Notes under the pieces: generated by a model
What the model saw: the letters and a program-made list of their open reading frames with translations, nothing else
What the model was told of the DNA's origin: nothing
Database searches by the model: none
DNA from: Chitinophagaceae bacterium 26-R-25
Lineage (GTDB): Bacteria; Bacteroidota; Bacteroidia; Chitinophagales; Chitinophagaceae
NCBI GenBank assembly: GCA_029906195.1
Contig: JARWSJ010000001.1
Location: 2,294,001-2,358,000, forward strand
Length of the DNA stretch: 64,000 bases
Reading direction: 5' to 3'
Made by a program: the position numbers and the translations under genes
Shown: positions 44,849 through 53,560 of the stretch, piece after piece
How the letters are laid out: each line of letters starts with the position of its first letter
Numbering within the stretch: position 1 is the stretch's first letter

Positions 44849-45469
44849 TTATTCACTTGCTTTCACAGGCTCGCTTGTAGCACCAAAATCAAGCACATCC
44901 TGCGTTTCGCCGCAATTCAACATTTTGCTTCCGAAGTACGGGTTTTTAATTTCTTCCAACTGGCTTAACCATGCAGCGCCTGCATTGTTGAACGCCATCG
45001 GGCAAAACTGATGATAGATCTTTTGTTTGTCATAGCGAACGGTTCTTACCAGGTCGTACATGGCGTCAGAGATCATCTGGAACTCTTTTCTTTTTGCTTC
45101 AATATCTTTTTCGCCCACCAGACCTTTCGCTGAACCACTAATGGTTCCTGTGTAAGATTGTGCGGTTGATTGCAGTGCCCCCGTTGAATCTGTCAAAGCT
45201 TTCACATTCAAACTGTCCGCGTCAACGGCTAATTTTTTCGCTGCTATATTTGCTTTTGCAGAATCAGTTGCTACCAAAGCATCTTTCAATTCGAAATAAT
45301 TGCCGAGCAATTTCTCAAAAGACTGGTTAAACTCGTTTGAATTTTTACTAACTACCGGCGCAGGTGCTGCCACTTCTTCTTTCTGCTCCTCAGCTTTTTT
45401 ATTGCCACCGCCGCCACAGGAAATAATGAATGCCGATCCGATAACTGTTGCTATTAACAACTTTTTCAT
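44849..45469 (-). CDS. DUF3347 lipoprotein
   Basis: 206 residues. The start at 45469 (MKKLLIATVIGSAFIISC) gives a lipoprotein signal with C18; the longer frame to 45583 runs through a repeat. The DUF3347 domain occupies about 45-190 (YFELKDALVATDSAKANIAA), ending in YHQFCPMAFNNAGAAWLSQ and MLNCGE. The family is found fused to or near copper/heavy-metal efflux adaptors; the Cys/Met/His pattern at the end could bind metal (inference). Confidence 0.85.
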   Translation of the reverse strand: MKKLLIATVIGSAFIISCGGGGNKKAEEQKEEVAAPAPVVSKNSNEFNQSFEKLLGNYFELKDALVATDSAKANIAAKKLAVDADSLNVKALTDSTGALQSTAQSYTGTISGSAKGLVGEKDIEAKRKEFQMISDAMYDLVRTVRYDKQKIYHQFCPMAFNNAGAAWLSQLEEIKNPYFGSKMLNCGETQDVLDFGATSEPVKASE

Positions 45470-45500
45470 CTTTTTTAAATTTATGGGTAAGAAAAATACA

Positions 45501-45627
45501 GCACACAGATGACACAGATTGGACAGATTAGCACTGATTAGCCCATCCTGGTTCCAATTTAATAGAGTTTTGAGCCAATCCATTTAATATCAGTGTAAAT
45601 CAGTCCAATCTGGTTCCTCTGTGTGCT
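45501..45627. repeat. Inverted repeat, CACACAGATGACACAGATTG type
   Basis: The left arm 45501-45540 and right arm 45586-45627 are complementary with several mismatches. Words of about ten bases (ACAGATTNG) recur within the arms. It is upstream of the DUF3347 gene. Confidence 0.75.
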
Positions 45628-45693
45628 TACTTAAAATTTTCAAATTGTTCCACTTTTCAAAGATAGCTAAAGGATTTAGTCCTCTGAATGAAT

Positions 45694-45701
45694 TATTTTT
45701 G
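45694..45701 (+). promoter_or_regulatory. Possible promoter -7 element (TATTTTTG) of the ABC-F gene
   Basis: An exact TAnnTTTG match about 113 bp before the ABC-F start; the implied leader is long, which is common for regulated ABC-F genes. Confidence 0.3.
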
Positions 45702-45814
45702 CATCCCATTGCCGGAAAAGTTTTTTTCTTTTGGCAATTTATTAAATACTAATAAAATCAACCGTCTTTTTCACTATTGATAATCAATCAGAAAAAGAAC
45801 TGTCGCAAAAAATT

Positions 45815-47782
45815 ATGTTAATAGGTCTACAGAACGTTACGTTTGAATTTGGTGCAAGAACAATAGTGGAAGATGCTACCTGGCACATTCAGCCGAATGA
45901 GCGCATTGGTCTCATCGGTTATAATGGAACGGGAAAATCAACACTGCTGAAAGTGCTGGTGGGTGAATATTTGCCCTCCAAAGGAACAGTGGAAAGAAGC
46001 CGCGGCACTACCATCGGCTATCTTCACCAGGATCTTTTAAGCTTTGATACCAACGACAGCATTTTGAGGGTGGCGCTCGGTGCTTTCGAAAGAGTATTGC
46101 AACTCGAAAAGGAAATTGAAGAGTTGGGAATCGAACTGGAGAAAACCGGCGACGAAAAAACTTTGCATGAATACACGGACCGTCTTCATGAAATGGATAC
46201 ACTTGACGGTTACAATATTCACCATAAAACAGAAGAAGTGTTGCAGGGCCTTGGCTTTAGCAATGCCGATCTTGAAAGACCTTACAAAGAGTACAGCGGT
46301 GGATGGCGCATGCGTGTGCTACTGGCAAAAATGATCCTGCAGCAGCCGGATGTATTGTTGCTGGATGAGCCGACGAACCACCTTGACCTTCCTTCTATCG
46401 AATGGCTGGAAAAATATCTGACACACTACAAGGGCTCCGTGGTAATTGTGAGTCACGATAAATATTTCCTTAACCGCATGGTGACTAAAATCGTTGAGAT
46501 ATATCAACGTGAAATTCACCAATACACCGGCAATTTCGAGTACTACGAAAAGGAAAAAGAATTGCGTGTAGAAATGCAGCAACGTGCGTTTGAAAACCAG
46601 CAGGACTATATTCGTCAGCAGGAACGCTTTATCGAACGCTTTAAAGCAAAAGCGAGCAAGGCGGCGCAGGCGCAAAGTGTGCAAAAACGACTTGACAAAA
46701 TTGATCGTATTGAAGATGTAGAGATTGAAAGACCGAATATCAGGATCAACTTCCAGGTCGATAAAATACCGGGCAGGGTGCTCGCCACACTGAAACATGT
46801 TACCAAGAGATTCGGCGACAATACGATTGTTGAAAATGCATCGGCTGAGATAGATCGCGGAGATAAAATCGCATTGATCGGGGCGAATGGTAAGGGTAAG
46901 TCTACCCTGCTGCGCATCATTGCGGGTGTGGAGAAATTCAGTGAAGGAGAAAGAGTTTGGGGACACAACGTACAGGAAAGTTTTTACGCCCAGCACCAAT
47001 TGGAAGATCTGAACCTAAACAATACGATCCTTGATGAAATGAAGGAATGCGGCAGCCAGAAGACTGATGTGGAGTTGAGGACTTTATTGGGTTGCTTCCT
47101 TTTTGGCGGCGAGGCGGTTGATAAAAAAATCAAGGTATTAAGCGGAGGCGAAAAAGCAAGGGTTGCCCTGGCAAAAACAATCGTAAGTAAAGCCAACTTC
47201 CTGATGCTGGATGAGCCTACGAACCACCTTGACATGCACTCTGTAGAACTGTTGATCGAAGCCTTGAAAAAATATGAAGGTAGCTTGATACTGGTGAGTC
47301 ACGACCGTTATTTTGTACAAAAAACTGCGAACAAAATATGGGAAATTGACAACCATGAGATCAAAGAATTCAAAGGCACTTACGATGAGTATGTAGAGTG
47401 GAAAGAAAGGATGGCCTTACAACAAAAAAACGCCGAAAAAGCTGAAAAGCCGGCTAAAGCAGAAGCTAAACCAGAACCCGCTCCTGCGCCTAAACCAGTT
47501 GCCAGTAATAACAACCAGGGAAACGCGATAAACAAGGAAGCACAAAAAGAACTGCAAAAGCAACAAAGACAGTTCCAGCAACTGGAAGAAAAAATTAACA
47601 AGTTGAAAACACAACAGTCAAAGCTGCAAGAGCAACTTGGTAATCCTGAAACATATTCCGATAAAGGAAAATTCACGCAAACCGAAGCCGACTACAAAAA
47701 AGTGAGCGACGAAATCGCTCAGCTGAACGCACAGTACGAAACGATTTTCGAAAAGATCGTGGAGTTGGAAGGACAGGTTTAA
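45815..47782 (+). CDS. ABC-F family ATPase (Uup/YheS-like)
   Basis: Ribosome-associated ABC protein without membrane domain, 655 residues. NBD1 has GYNGTGKST, YSGGWRMRVLLAKM and LLLDEPTNHLD; NBD2 has GANGKGKST, LSGGEKARVALAKTI and LMLDEPTNHLD. The P-site tRNA interaction linker lies between (about 240-310, RFIERFKAKASKAAQAQS). The C-terminus is a charged coiled coil (about 565-655) after a proline/alanine linker, like Uup. A role in ribosome rescue or DNA stability is likely; antibiotic resistance is not implied. Confidence 0.93.
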   Translation: MLIGLQNVTFEFGARTIVEDATWHIQPNERIGLIGYNGTGKSTLLKVLVGEYLPSKGTVERSRGTTIGYLHQDLLSFDTNDSILRVALGAFERVLQLEKEIEELGIELEKTGDEKTLHEYTDRLHEMDTLDGYNIHHKTEEVLQGLGFSNADLERPYKEYSGGWRMRVLLAKMILQQPDVLLLDEPTNHLDLPSIEWLEKYLTHYKGSVVIVSHDKYFLNRMVTKIVEIYQREIHQYTGNFEYYEKEKELRVEMQQRAFENQQDYIRQQERFIERFKAKASKAAQAQSVQKRLDKIDRIEDVEIERPNIRINFQVDKIPGRVLATLKHVTKRFGDNTIVENASAEIDRGDKIALIGANGKGKSTLLRIIAGVEKFSEGERVWGHNVQESFYAQHQLEDLNLNNTILDEMKECGSQKTDVELRTLLGCFLFGGEAVDKKIKVLSGGEKARVALAKTIVSKANFLMLDEPTNHLDMHSVELLIEALKKYEGSLILVSHDRYFVQKTANKIWEIDNHEIKEFKGTYDEYVEWKERMALQQKNAEKAEKPAKAEAKPEPAPAPKPVASNNNQGNAINKEAQKELQKQQRQFQQLEEKINKLKTQQSKLQEQLGNPETYSDKGKFTQTEADYKKVSDEIAQLNAQYETIFEKIVELEGQV

Positions 47783-47786
47783 AGCC

Positions 47787-47854
47787 GCTCAAGGCATAAT
47801 GCATAACGCCCAACGCAGGTATCCGCGTTGGGCGTTATGCATTATGCCTTGAGC
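47787..47854. repeat. Perfect 30-bp inverted repeat with an 8-base loop
   Basis: Arms 47787-47816 and 47825-47854 are exact reverse complements made of AATGCATAACGCCCAACGC-like words. It lies 4 bp past the ABC-F stop and could end the transcript, although no T-run follows. One unpaired AATTCCT word array follows at about 47860-47883. Confidence 0.9.
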
Positions 47855-47916
47855 TATTTAATTTCTAATTCCTAATTCCTGATTTTCTTCCTTAGATTCG
47901 TGTCACAACAGCATGT

Positions 47917-50166
47917 ATGGTCAGAGGAAGAATCATTTCCACAACCGTTATTCTATTATTTACTTACTTCTCACTGTCAGCGCAATCCGTACCGGCAACG
48001 AGGCCCAAGATTGGATTGGTACTCAGTGGTGGCGGAGCTAAAGGGCTCGCACATATCGGGATTTTAAAAGCATTGGATTCAGCTGGACTTCACATCGATT
48101 ATATCACGGGAACAAGTATGGGCAGCATCATCGGTGCCATGTATGCGTCGGGATATAGTGCGGATTCTATTTTACAGATAGCACATGGCATTGACTGGGA
48201 TATGTTGCTTTCCAACCAGTCGCAAATGCGCAGCTACACAATGGAAGAAAAAGACGAGTACGGACGGTACACGATCGAGTTGCCGTTTGTAAGTGGCCGC
48301 TTTAAATTTTCGTCCGGCCTGCTGGAAGGTGAAGAGTTGTGGCTGAAGTTTTCTGAGTTATTTTTTCACGTGTATAAGATCACCAATTTTGATAGTCTTC
48401 CTATCCCTTTCAAATGCATCGCAACAGATCTTTCAAATGGTAAGGCCGTTGTAATTGATTCGGGAAATATTGTAACGGCGCTTCGTGCCAGCATGGCTAT
48501 TCCCAGTGTGTTTACGGCGGTTGACTACCAGGGGAAAAAATTGGTGGATGGCGGCCTGATCAGGAATTTTCCTGCCAGTGATGTAAAAAAAATGGGCGCA
48601 GATATTATTGTTGGAAGTGATGTTGCCCAAGGATTAAAGTCTCCCGAGAAACTCAACTCCCCTATTGAAGTTTTATTACAAATTGCTTTTTTTAAGGAAG
48701 CAGAATTAAGGCCGAGCGAAGACAGTCTTTGCCAGGTGTACATAAAACATGACATAGAAAAATTTACTTCGGCAAGCTTTTCCAGCAGCGCTATCATTAT
48801 CGACTCGGGCATTAACATGGGCAGGAGATATTATCCCTACTTCAAAAAGATCGCAGATTCACTGAACGCGCTGTACGGCGGACAGGCGTATGTGAGGCCT
48901 GTTATCAAAAGAGATTCAACTGTCATCATCGACTCCATGCAGATCACCGGCCTGCGTTTTACCGACGAAAGCTTTCTTAAAAACATGATGCGGCTGGACT
49001 TGCATCAACCTTATACGGAAAAGGACATTTCGAAAAGAATACGCATGGCATTTGGCACGCGTTACTACAACAAGATAACCTATCAGCTGATGCCGCTGGA
49101 TTCCGGGCATTGTAAAATAATACTGAACCTGGCTGAGAATCCACAGAGCTTTGCGAAATTCAGTTTGAACTATAACCGCACAACAGGTGTGAGCGCTGTG
49201 GCGAATCTTACAACCAGGGACTGGTTGTTTAAAAAGACAAGAGACATTGTTACTGCAAATCTTGGAGATAACATAAAAGTTCGTGCAGAACATATGCAGC
49301 TCTTCGGCAAAAAGGGAAGCTGGAAAGTACTGCTGCTGGATGGCAGCTACGAGAACCAGGAACTTACTATCTACGACAATTTCAGGGCGGCGGGCCTGTA
49401 CCAGCAGCGTTACTCTCATTTGGGGGCAAAATTGCAAACCTCACGTAAACGCAGCCTTACTTTTGGAGTGGGTGCTGCTTACGAGTGGATACACTACCAC
49501 CCGAAGATTCCGGTAACAGAATCTCTAACGGGCAATGACAACCAATGGAACGTAATGGCGTTTTTTAAATTCAACACGCTTGATAAACCAACGCTTCCTT
49601 TGAAAGGCATACGAACTGAATTGTCGATGAACTATGTTTTTAAACAGTCTCCCAATGCATTTTTATTGGCAGAGGACAGTGTAAAAATTCCGCTGGACAG
49701 TGTGCTCAATTTCAGCAATCACGTCGGGCTGCATTTTTTCCTGGAGGGTTATAAAACTGTTCGCGGAAGAAATACTTTTTCCACTCTATTACAGGCAGGT
49801 GCTTTGTTTAACAACAACCAGATATTGTTTAACGACTTTTTTATCGGGGGCATAAATAGTGTTATTCACAACCAGGTTCTTTTTGCAGGATTACCGGAAG
49901 CTTCTATTATTACACCGTCTTATCTTACTTATCAATGGGGTTGGCGCAGGTCGTGGTTCCCGAGCATTTACTCAATAGCTCGTGCCAATATTGGGTGGTA
50001 TGACTTCTTAAAACAAGACAATACATTTCAAAACCCAAAATGGCTCACGGGATATAGCGCGACATTTGGCTACACTTCGCCATTAGGGCCAATTGAATTT
50101 AGTGTAATGTACAGTGATCAATCGAAGAAAGTGTCAACGTATGTGAATGTTGGCTTTGCTTTTTAG
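47917..50166 (+). CDS. Patatin-like phospholipase with C-terminal BamA-type β-barrel
   Basis: A 749-residue outer-membrane protein with signal peptide (to about residue 22, SLSAQ). The patatin domain spans about 30-310: oxyanion loop GGGAKG (38-43), nucleophile S67 in GTSMG and catalytic aspartate in DGG (about 210). A POTRA-like segment (about 335-410) precedes a BamA/Omp85 surface-antigen barrel ending in VNVGFAF, a C-terminal aromatic signal. The organisation recalls PlpD-type V secretion fusions, but here the enzyme may stay tethered. Substrate lipid unknown. Confidence 0.92.
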   Translation: MVRGRIISTTVILLFTYFSLSAQSVPATRPKIGLVLSGGGAKGLAHIGILKALDSAGLHIDYITGTSMGSIIGAMYASGYSADSILQIAHGIDWDMLLSNQSQMRSYTMEEKDEYGRYTIELPFVSGRFKFSSGLLEGEELWLKFSELFFHVYKITNFDSLPIPFKCIATDLSNGKAVVIDSGNIVTALRASMAIPSVFTAVDYQGKKLVDGGLIRNFPASDVKKMGADIIVGSDVAQGLKSPEKLNSPIEVLLQIAFFKEAELRPSEDSLCQVYIKHDIEKFTSASFSSSAIIIDSGINMGRRYYPYFKKIADSLNALYGGQAYVRPVIKRDSTVIIDSMQITGLRFTDESFLKNMMRLDLHQPYTEKDISKRIRMAFGTRYYNKITYQLMPLDSGHCKIILNLAENPQSFAKFSLNYNRTTGVSAVANLTTRDWLFKKTRDIVTANLGDNIKVRAEHMQLFGKKGSWKVLLLDGSYENQELTIYDNFRAAGLYQQRYSHLGAKLQTSRKRSLTFGVGAAYEWIHYHPKIPVTESLTGNDNQWNVMAFFKFNTLDKPTLPLKGIRTELSMNYVFKQSPNAFLLAEDSVKIPLDSVLNFSNHVGLHFFLEGYKTVRGRNTFSTLLQAGALFNNNQILFNDFFIGGINSVIHNQVLFAGLPEASIITPSYLTYQWGWRRSWFPSIYSIARANIGWYDFLKQDNTFQNPKWLTGYSATFGYTSPLGPIEFSVMYSDQSKKVSTYVNVGFAF

Positions 50167-50170
50167 AACA

Positions 50171-50340
50171 GAACGCAGATTTTCATGATTGTCATGATTT
50201 AATATGATTAAATAAAAAAGGCTCCGACAAACGAGGTTTATCGGAGCCTTTTGATTTATATGATTTTTGCAGGCGAATACAATTCGCTTTGTGAGGGCGA
50301 ATTCAATTCGCCCCTACCATTTTCAACTTTCAATTCTCAC
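50171..50340. repeat. Composite intergenic region with unpaired arms and three hairpins
   Basis: 50171-50210 is an AACGCAGATTTTCATGATTG arm without its partner. Then come the terminator 50216-50252, a GCGAAT/ATTCGC hairpin (50273-50288), a GGGCGAAT/ATTCGCCC palindrome (50295-50313) and finally a lone RTTGAAA right arm (50319-50338). Confidence 0.75.
50216..50252. terminator. Bidirectional rho-independent terminator
   Basis: The 12-bp stem AAAAGGCTCCGA/TCGGAGCCTTTT (50216-50227, 50241-50252) has A/T tracts on both sides, between the convergent patatin and hutG genes. Confidence 0.85.
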
Positions 50341-51395
50341 AAATTATCTTCTGACTCTTCTACATGTTGCGCTTTCAGGAAGTCTGTTACCAGATAGCTG
50401 ATCAGTTTTCCAACGGTGTCGTCTCTTCTGCCATCGCTTAACTGTGCTGCACCTTCGCAAATGTGGAGATAAGCGACATTCGCTTCGGAGGCGATCATGT
50501 TGATGTAATGGCGTGCATGGATCGGGGACATGCCGCAAGGAGAAGTTGCACTGCTTAACACATTTTCAATCGCGTCAAGATCAAGCTCGATTCCGCAAGC
50601 AGTATCGTTTGTAAAATCTATACCGTCTGCAATCGCTTCAATGAAGTTTCTTTTGCCATGCAGGAAAATATCTTCGTAGGTAATGCAATCAAAAAACGGA
50701 TTGTTTACGATATCCATCCATACATTCTGTGGTAAATAATTTTCATGAATGCCGAGCATAAAATATTTCTGTAAATAACCATCTTCTTCTGCATAGCGGA
50801 AACCGTTGCCGCTGTGGCGACCCTCAGCCGGGCGATAATCACTATGAGCATCCAGGTTGATCGCATTGATCTGTGCCAACTGAATGACACCGGCTTTGTG
50901 CAGACCTTTTGCAGCGCCTTTAATTAAAGGATAGGCGTTGTTGTGGCCACCGCCAATTATGATTGGGATCTTTTTATAAGAAGTGATTGTTTTAATCAGG
51001 TTTTCTACTTCATCGTCTATTGCATTTACAGCATGGCGATACGCTTCTATTTTTTCGTCTGCATTGGTAGCATTGCCTTCAATTACCTCCGATAGTGGAG
51101 AAAAATCAAAATGTCCTAACACTACGATATCATTCGCCTGTAAAAAATCATTGCTTTGCACATTGAGAAAGCTTTGGATGAACGGCTGCCAGGCTGTATC
51201 GGCTCCGCCTTTTCCATGATTGGCTCTTACACCGATATCTTCTGAAATGCCCACGACTACAAAACGGGCTGGAGATGATTCCAGGTCCGCAACACTTTTT
51301 ACAACAGCAACTTCTTCTCCTATCTTGGTCTCAAATTTTCGAATGTGTGTAAACGAAAGAACGTCCTTCTTACTGTAAATTTTAAGATGCTGCAT
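50337..51395 (-). CDS. hutG: Formimidoylglutamase (HutG, arginase family)
   Basis: Last step of histidine degradation, formiminoglutamate to glutamate plus formamide. 352 residues; metal-binding motifs GGGHNNAY, NLDAHSDYRP and GIELDLDAI supply the binuclear manganese ligands. The Bacteroidota form is longer at the N-terminus than classic HutG (about 310). It is the last gene of the hut cluster; its context with hutI, hutU and hutH decides between the arginase-family activities. Confidence 0.9.
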   Translation of the reverse strand: MQHLKIYSKKDVLSFTHIRKFETKIGEEVAVVKSVADLESSPARFVVVGISEDIGVRANHGKGGADTAWQPFIQSFLNVQSNDFLQANDIVVLGHFDFSPLSEVIEGNATNADEKIEAYRHAVNAIDDEVENLIKTITSYKKIPIIIGGGHNNAYPLIKGAAKGLHKAGVIQLAQINAINLDAHSDYRPAEGRHSGNGFRYAEEDGYLQKYFMLGIHENYLPQNVWMDIVNNPFFDCITYEDIFLHGKRNFIEAIADGIDFTNDTACGIELDLDAIENVLSSATSPCGMSPIHARHYINMIASEANVAYLHICEGAAQLSDGRRDDTVGKLISYLVTDFLKAQHVEESEDNL

Positions 51396-51477
51396 AAAAA
51401 TAGTTTATCTACTAAAGCTATCGTTTTGTTTCAAATAATCTTGAAGTTTGTGGAAATAAATTTTAAGACCCTGACTT

Positions 51478-51571
51478 CACCACTAAGGCACTAAGGTCAC
51501 TAAGCCACACTAAGAAATTTCCGTATAGTATGAATCCTTAGTGAAACTTGTGTCCTTAGTGCCTTAGTGGT
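51478..51571. repeat. Inverted repeat, CACTAAGG words
   Basis: The left arm 51478-51511 (CACTAAGG words) and right arm 51534-51571 are complementary with gaps. Between hutI and hutG. The same word forms the element at 52847. Confidence 0.75.
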
Positions 51572-51589
51572 AAATTAAGATGACGAACG

Positions 51590-52822
51590 TCATACAATCT
51601 CGCCATTAATCATGACTTTATCAATGAGATTGCTGCCGAAAGCGTATGGCAAATAAGCAAGAGAAGAAATAGGTTTTGTGAAAATCAAATTGGCTTTTTT
51701 TCCTTTTGTAATGCTGCCCACTTCATCTTGAAGCTCCATCGCATAAGCGCCGTTTAGGGTTGCGGCATTGATGGCTTCTTCTGGCAGCATTTTCATTTGA
51801 ATACAGCTAAGAGAAACAACAAAGTTCATGTTTCCGCTCGGCGAAGAACCTGGATTAAAATCGGAGGCCAAGGCCACCGCACAATTAGCATTGATCAATT
51901 GTCGCGCAGGCTGCATAGGCATACGCAGAAAAAATGCCGCGGTTGGCAGAAGCGTGCCAATCACTGAAGAAGCACCGATCGCAGCAATATCTTTGTCTGT
52001 CATCGTTTCCAGATGATCCATCGAAACAGCACCGAGTTCAATGCCTTTTTCAATGCCGCCGATGCTATTTAATTGGTTAACGTGCAGCTTTGGTTTTAAA
52101 CCGTACTGCATTCCTGCCTTGCAAATCGTCTCCATTTCTTCGGGAGAAAAGAAACCGGTTTCGCAGAAGACATCGATGTAATCCGCTAATTTTTCTTTGG
52201 CAATTACGGGCAACATTTCATTTACGATGGAATCAATATAACCCTGGTGATTTTCCTTGTATTGAACAGGATAAGTATGCGCTCCTAAAAAAGTTGCCTT
52301 GATACAAAGCGGTGACTTCGCTTTCAGTTTTTTTATGACGCGCAACATTTTCAACTCAGCATCAACAGATAGTCCGTAGCCACTTTTTATTTCAATTGCA
52401 CCCGTGCCAAGTTTGCTTAATTCTTCTAACCGTTTCCACGCCTGATTAAAAAGCTCTTCCTCTGAGGAATTGTGAAGTTTGTTTGCAGAGTTTAAAATAC
52501 CACCGCCTTTTGCAGCTATCTCTGCATAACTTAATCCATTTATCTTGTCAACAAATTCTGTTTCACGACTACCTGCGAAAACGATATGAGTGTGACTATC
52601 GCACCAGGCGGGTAAAACGAAAGCACCTTTGGCGTCGATGGTATTTGCGCTGCTTGTTTGAAGATCACTCATTTTACCGTAATCTGCAATGATGCCATCT
52701 TCGATGAGGAGGTAAGCGTTTTCGATTATTGGCAATTCGCTCAGGGCCTTTCCTCGCAATAGTGCATTCTTTTCCCGCACTCCTACCAGCTGTGCAATAT
52801 TCTTTATGATCGTTGTAGACAT
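51590..52822 (-). CDS. hutI: Imidazolonepropionase
   Basis: Amidohydrolase that opens imidazolone-5-propionate to formiminoglutamate. 410 residues; the first metal motif CDSHTHIVFAGSRETEF (HxH) and KAKSPLCIKATFLGAHTYP, with ALASDFNPGSSPSGNMNF supplying the conserved aspartate region. The position between hutU and hutG on the same strand, separated from each by repeat elements, supports the assignment. Confidence 0.95.
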   Translation of the reverse strand: MSTTIIKNIAQLVGVREKNALLRGKALSELPIIENAYLLIEDGIIADYGKMSDLQTSSANTIDAKGAFVLPAWCDSHTHIVFAGSRETEFVDKINGLSYAEIAAKGGGILNSANKLHNSSEEELFNQAWKRLEELSKLGTGAIEIKSGYGLSVDAELKMLRVIKKLKAKSPLCIKATFLGAHTYPVQYKENHQGYIDSIVNEMLPVIAKEKLADYIDVFCETGFFSPEEMETICKAGMQYGLKPKLHVNQLNSIGGIEKGIELGAVSMDHLETMTDKDIAAIGASSVIGTLLPTAAFFLRMPMQPARQLINANCAVALASDFNPGSSPSGNMNFVVSLSCIQMKMLPEEAINAATLNGAYAMELQDEVGSITKGKKANLIFTKPISSLAYLPYAFGSNLIDKVMINGEIV

Positions 52823-52846
52823 TCGATAATTTGATTTTTACAAATT

Positions 52847-52926
52847 ACCACTAAGTCACTAAGGACAATAAGTTTCACTAAGAGAACCCTTAGTGCAGCT
52901 AAGTGCCCTTAGTGTCTTAGTGGTAA
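52847..52926. repeat. Inverted repeat, CACTAAGG words
   Basis: Arms 52847-52883 and 52890-52926 are largely complementary around a 6-bp loop. It lies upstream of hutI and is a sibling of 51478-51571. Confidence 0.78.
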
Positions 52927-52947
52927 ATATTTAGACTATACACATTC

Positions 52948-53400
52948 CTACTCTATGCACTTCTCTTTCCTTCTTGTATCTATGATGTATTGAATTTTCC
53001 ACTTGCCATCCATCCTTACCAACTGAAATGAATTCACCCCGCAATGGCTGAATTTATCACCGAGGAAAAATTGGTAAGGCGTCCAAACAGAAGCAAGGTC
53101 CGCATCGATTTTGATGGTTTCAAATTGTATTCTTTCATCGAACACCAATGGATGTGGTTTTGCGACGAACTCAATGAACTTGCTCATTTCTTCTGTCCTC
53201 ACAATGACCTTTTGTTCTTTATTGGTGACTACGGTCTGCAGGACAGCATTCGGAGAAATGGCGCTTGTCAGTAACGCAGTATCCGACGTTTTCATGCCTT
53301 TAAAAAAATTGTTGATCGTTTCTTTAATGGCCGATTCTTCTGATTGCGCATGCAATAACGAGCAAAAGCATAAGAGGGCAATGGTGAGGGTGTATTTCAT
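52948..53400 (-). CDS. Secreted NTF2-like (SnoaL/DUF4440-type) protein
   Basis: 150 residues with a cleavable signal (MKYTLTIALLCFCSLLHAQ) and a cone-shaped NTF2-like domain: AIKETINNFFKGMKTSDT, then VWTPYQFFLGDKFSHCGVNS and WKIQYIIDTRRK. Members bind small ligands or act as isomerases; no catalytic role can be assigned. It lies within the hut cluster between hutU and hutI, same strand. A role in histidine use is possible but unproven. Confidence 0.82.
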   Translation of the reverse strand: MKYTLTIALLCFCSLLHAQSEESAIKETINNFFKGMKTSDTALLTSAISPNAVLQTVVTNKEQKVIVRTEEMSKFIEFVAKPHPLVFDERIQFETIKIDADLASVWTPYQFFLGDKFSHCGVNSFQLVRMDGKWKIQYIIDTRRKEKCIE

Positions 53401-53401
53401 G

Positions 53402-53495
53402 GTAATAAATGAATAATTGAATAATTGAATGGCCGATTAACTGCATCGTAAATTAGTAAAAATGAATTCTTAATTCTTAATTCCTAATTCCTGTT
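53402..53495. repeat. Two facing word arrays with different words
   Basis: 53406-53430 is made of ATTGAATA words and 53464-53495 of AATTCTT/AATTCCT words. They face each other like arms of one element but are only partly complementary. Confidence 0.5.
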
Positions 53496-53523
53496 TTAGT
53501 GCTGCATCGTATGGGTGTAACGG

Positions 53524-53545
53524 GAGACGCCTTTTCAGGCGTCTC
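53524..53545. repeat. Small palindrome GAGACGCC/GGCGTCTC
   Basis: Perfect 8-bp stem, extended by T/A contacts, 16 bp before the hutU stop. It resembles palindromes dispersed in many bacterial genomes; without a T-run it is a weak terminator candidate. Confidence 0.6.
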
Positions 53546-53560
53546 TACGGGGTGCGAAAT

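Noticed and set aside
45470..45583. N-terminal extension of the DUF3347 lipoprotein
   Set aside because: It runs through the CACACAGATGACACAG repeat, and the start at 45469 gives a proper lipoprotein signal.
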